A stretch of DNA of 64,000 nucleotides from Rachicladosporium sp. CCFEE 5018. Lineage: Eukaryota; Ascomycota; Dothideomycetes; Cladosporiales; Cladosporiaceae. Under the pieces are notes generated by a model. It ran no database searches. It saw nothing but the letters and a program-made list of their open reading frames with translations, and was not told the DNA's origin. The stretch covers positions 256,295 through 320,294 of the forward strand of contig KZ111166.1 in the NCBI GenBank assembly GCA_002077045.2, given 5' to 3'. The translations under genes and the position numbers were made by a program. Shown here piece after piece: positions 61,950 through 64,000 of the stretch; position 1 is the first letter of the stretch; the number at the start of each line of letters is the position of its first letter.

Positions 61950-64000
61950 TTACTCCTTCATATCCTCGTTCAACACCAGCTCCACGACGATCTGCGTCTT
62001 CTCCAGCTCCGGATGCTGCATCACAACCTTCACCGTCCTCGCCAGTGGGCTCGCTGCCCCGTTCGCGACAGCACCGTTGGCAGGCCCATTCCCAGCCGTC
62101 CAGCTGCCCCCGTCATCAAGGCACTTGACTTCTCGGCCGGCGATGATCTGCTTCAGTCTGCCATTTTGCGCGTTACGGATCTCCACGAAGTCGCTGTCAA
62201 AGAGTATCAAGTAAGCGCCGTAGAGTGCCACAGACTGCGCAGTGCCCACGAACTCCATGATCACACTTCGAGAGATCTCGCCATGCTTGTTGATGTACAC
62301 CGCGCAGTTGGCGTAGCAGAGCAGGAACTCCTGATCACTTAGCCTTAGCATACACAGCGCTCGTTGGTCCTTGATATGTCGAATGATGTTCTGCACCGAC
62401 TCTCCGACCGTCTCGGGGACAGTCTGCGGGATTTTCCGCTCGAGTGTGAGTACTTCGAAGCCTCGTGCTGTGCTCACAGCGAGCGAGGAATGGAACAAAT
62501 TGATGCCTGTGCATTCCGTGGGGATATAGAACTCGTCGAACTCGCGGAAGAATTCTGTCGTGCCTCTTCGCATAATGCCTCGCTTCTTCTCGCTGGACTT
62601 CTGGTAGATCGGCTCGAGGACCTTGAAGGTGGCTGATAGATTGTCGCGTTTCTTGTAGAACACCAGGGTGCGATCTTTCATTCGACCAGTCACGAAGAAG
62701 CCTACGTCTCGACTGCCTGAAAGCTTCTGTGGTGCCTTGCGAGCGGAGTCGCCGGTTGACAGTGAGCCACCGCCACTGCTGAGGATCACGTCCAGGTGGT
62801 AGGCGACGAGTGACTTGTCGGAGATGAGGAGGAAGAGGTTGAATTCCTCGAGAACTGCGATCTGGGTCACCTTAGCCATGCTGATTGCCTAAGGAAGATG
62901 TCAATATGGTGCGTAAATGAGTGAGCTGGGATACACGTACCTTCGACCATCCTCTCGGATTGTCGACCTCACTCACGAACACCCCAAAGTCAGTTCCCAC
63001 GGCCACCATCGACTTGCTCGGATGCGGCGTTGTAAAGCTCGTCGCGCAATTCACTCTCGCTCTGCAGATCGGCCCAGGTCTGCCAGTCTCCTTGAAGCGA
63101 TGCTCGACCTCCTTGATCGCCCGGTCCACAGGAGTGCCCTTGATAATCACAGTCTTCGCAGCAGCACTGCCGGCAAAGGCATCGTACACGAAAGCCGAGT
63201 CAGCCATGACCCGCAGCCTGAATGGCTCTGCATGTTGTGCAAAGAGCGCTTTAGCATGCTTTGTCTTGGCTTCGGTGATCTTGTTACACCAGTCTCTTCG
63301 TGCTTGTTCCGTGTGCGCGAAGAGGGTATATGTTTCACGGCCGAGATGCTTGATCCGGAATGGGTAAAGAATCTTGTCGGAGTCTTTGCCCGAGTCGGTC
63401 GAGCTGAGCGTCGGCAGATTCGATGTCGACGAAGAGGTATTGATGTGCTGTAACGGAGTGGGCGTGCTTCCTGTGATGGTGCGAGCCATGGCTAGGGGAT
63501 CACCTGCCGTTGTACCTCGCCCGCTCACAGCTGTGACAGTGGTGATGCCCTTCATGTAGGATGACTTTTGCATGGCTGCATCGTTAGTACTCTCCAGCAC
63601 AAGCAAGTCCATCGGTATGGGCAGCCTCGAGACGTCGTACTTCTCCAGTCGCCCACCCTGGTCTGCTCGCTGAGCGACAGTCTTCGCAAGCACGAGATAG
63701 TGATCGAACAGTAAAGCATGGCTGTCTAGCCACGTAAATCTATTGCTGCCCATCCGCTGTAAGTCACCTCGAAACACGAGCTCCCGCCCGAGATGGTTGA
63801 GATTCAGCTCCACTGCAGTCTGCATGCCAGGTCGTAGCACAAGCTTTGTGCTCAAATCTGCCAGATCGACCTTTAGCTGCATCTCTGCCACACGGCCATC
63901 GCACTCCATCGTGACTGCCTTGACCTCGTCGAACGCAGTCTGCAAGTTGGTCTTCTCCTCATTGTCCTCCTTCATCGCCTTCAGCACAGTCTGCAGCAGT
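61950..64000 (-). CDS. Rho1 guanine-nucleotide exchange factor, Rom2 type (5' end beyond window)
   Basis: Two exons are visible: 62888-61950, and 62941 to the right edge, which is still open. The 52-nt intron (GTACGT donor, TTGACA branch, TTAG acceptor) joins RGWSK to AISMAKVTQIAVLEEF. From the edge inwards come the last helix of the RhoGEF (DH) domain (LLQTVLKAMKED), a PH domain with a Ser/Thr-rich insert, and a citron homology (CNH) domain. The CNH part carries NLFLLISDKSLVAYHLDV, TGRMKDRTLVFYKKRD, GTTEFFREFDEFYIPTE and FVEIRNAQNGRLKQIIAG. This order is that of yeast Rom1/Rom2 and their fungal orthologues, which activate Rho1 at the plasma membrane for cell-wall integrity signalling. About 665 residues are present; the N-terminal DEP and most of the DH domain lie outside. 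Confidence 0.93.

Noticed and set aside
1..64000. CRISPR array, prophage or prokaryotic operon structure
   Set aside because: No short regularly spaced repeats are present, and spliceosomal introns and gene families show a fungal nuclear genome.

Overview
The window is nuclear DNA of a filamentous ascomycete (Pezizomycotina, probably a dothideomycete). Introns are short (50-69 nt), with GTRAGT-type donors, CTRAC/CTAAT branch sites and YAG acceptors. Genes lie about 1 per 3 kb on both strands. The families are fungal: Tpa1/Ofd1, GH128, MARVEL, GRAM-TBC, DHA2 MFS, CrpA/Pca1-type copper ATPase, Prp24, ORM, Rom2-type RhoGEF. No tRNA, rRNA, transposon or CRISPR array was recognised.

Layout. 1-11134: end of a secreted Ser/Thr-rich protein gene, a prolyl hydroxylase, a secreted glucanase, a MARVEL protein and a Rab-GAP. 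11135-30648: a 429-aa unknown, a drug:H+ antiporter, an epoxide hydrolase, a Cys-rich copper ATPase, a GPI-type surface protein, an oxalate decarboxylase, Prp24 and the 3' part of an ORM gene. 30649-30748 is a run of exactly 100 N. 30749-49677 repeats 11720-30648 at a constant offset of 19029 with three substitutions seen, all within 250 bp of the gap. 49678-64000: the rest of ORM, a flavin monooxygenase, a fused two-domain serine-palmitoyltransferase-like enzyme, an AIR-like zinc-knuckle protein, a HAD phosphatase, a GST-like protein and the 3' end of a RhoGEF.

The 18.9-kb duplication is most simply explained as two overlapping contig ends (or two haplotypes) joined across a default gap, not as real extra gene copies. 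Each copy is cut exactly at the N run, and the missing half of each cut gene is present in the other copy. Genes in 30749-49677 should therefore be treated as probable redundant copies until read depth is checked.

Two biological themes stand out. First, single in-frame stop codons interrupt otherwise intact genes: the copper ATPase (TAG), the oxalate decarboxylase (TGA, also without an in-frame ATG) and perhaps the secreted protein at the left edge (TAA). Second, an ORM sphingolipid regulator, a flavin monooxygenase and a one-chain LCB2-LCB1-like oxoamine synthase lie within 7 kb. This layout could be a small sphingoid-type metabolite locus with its own regulator, or a chance neighbourhood.
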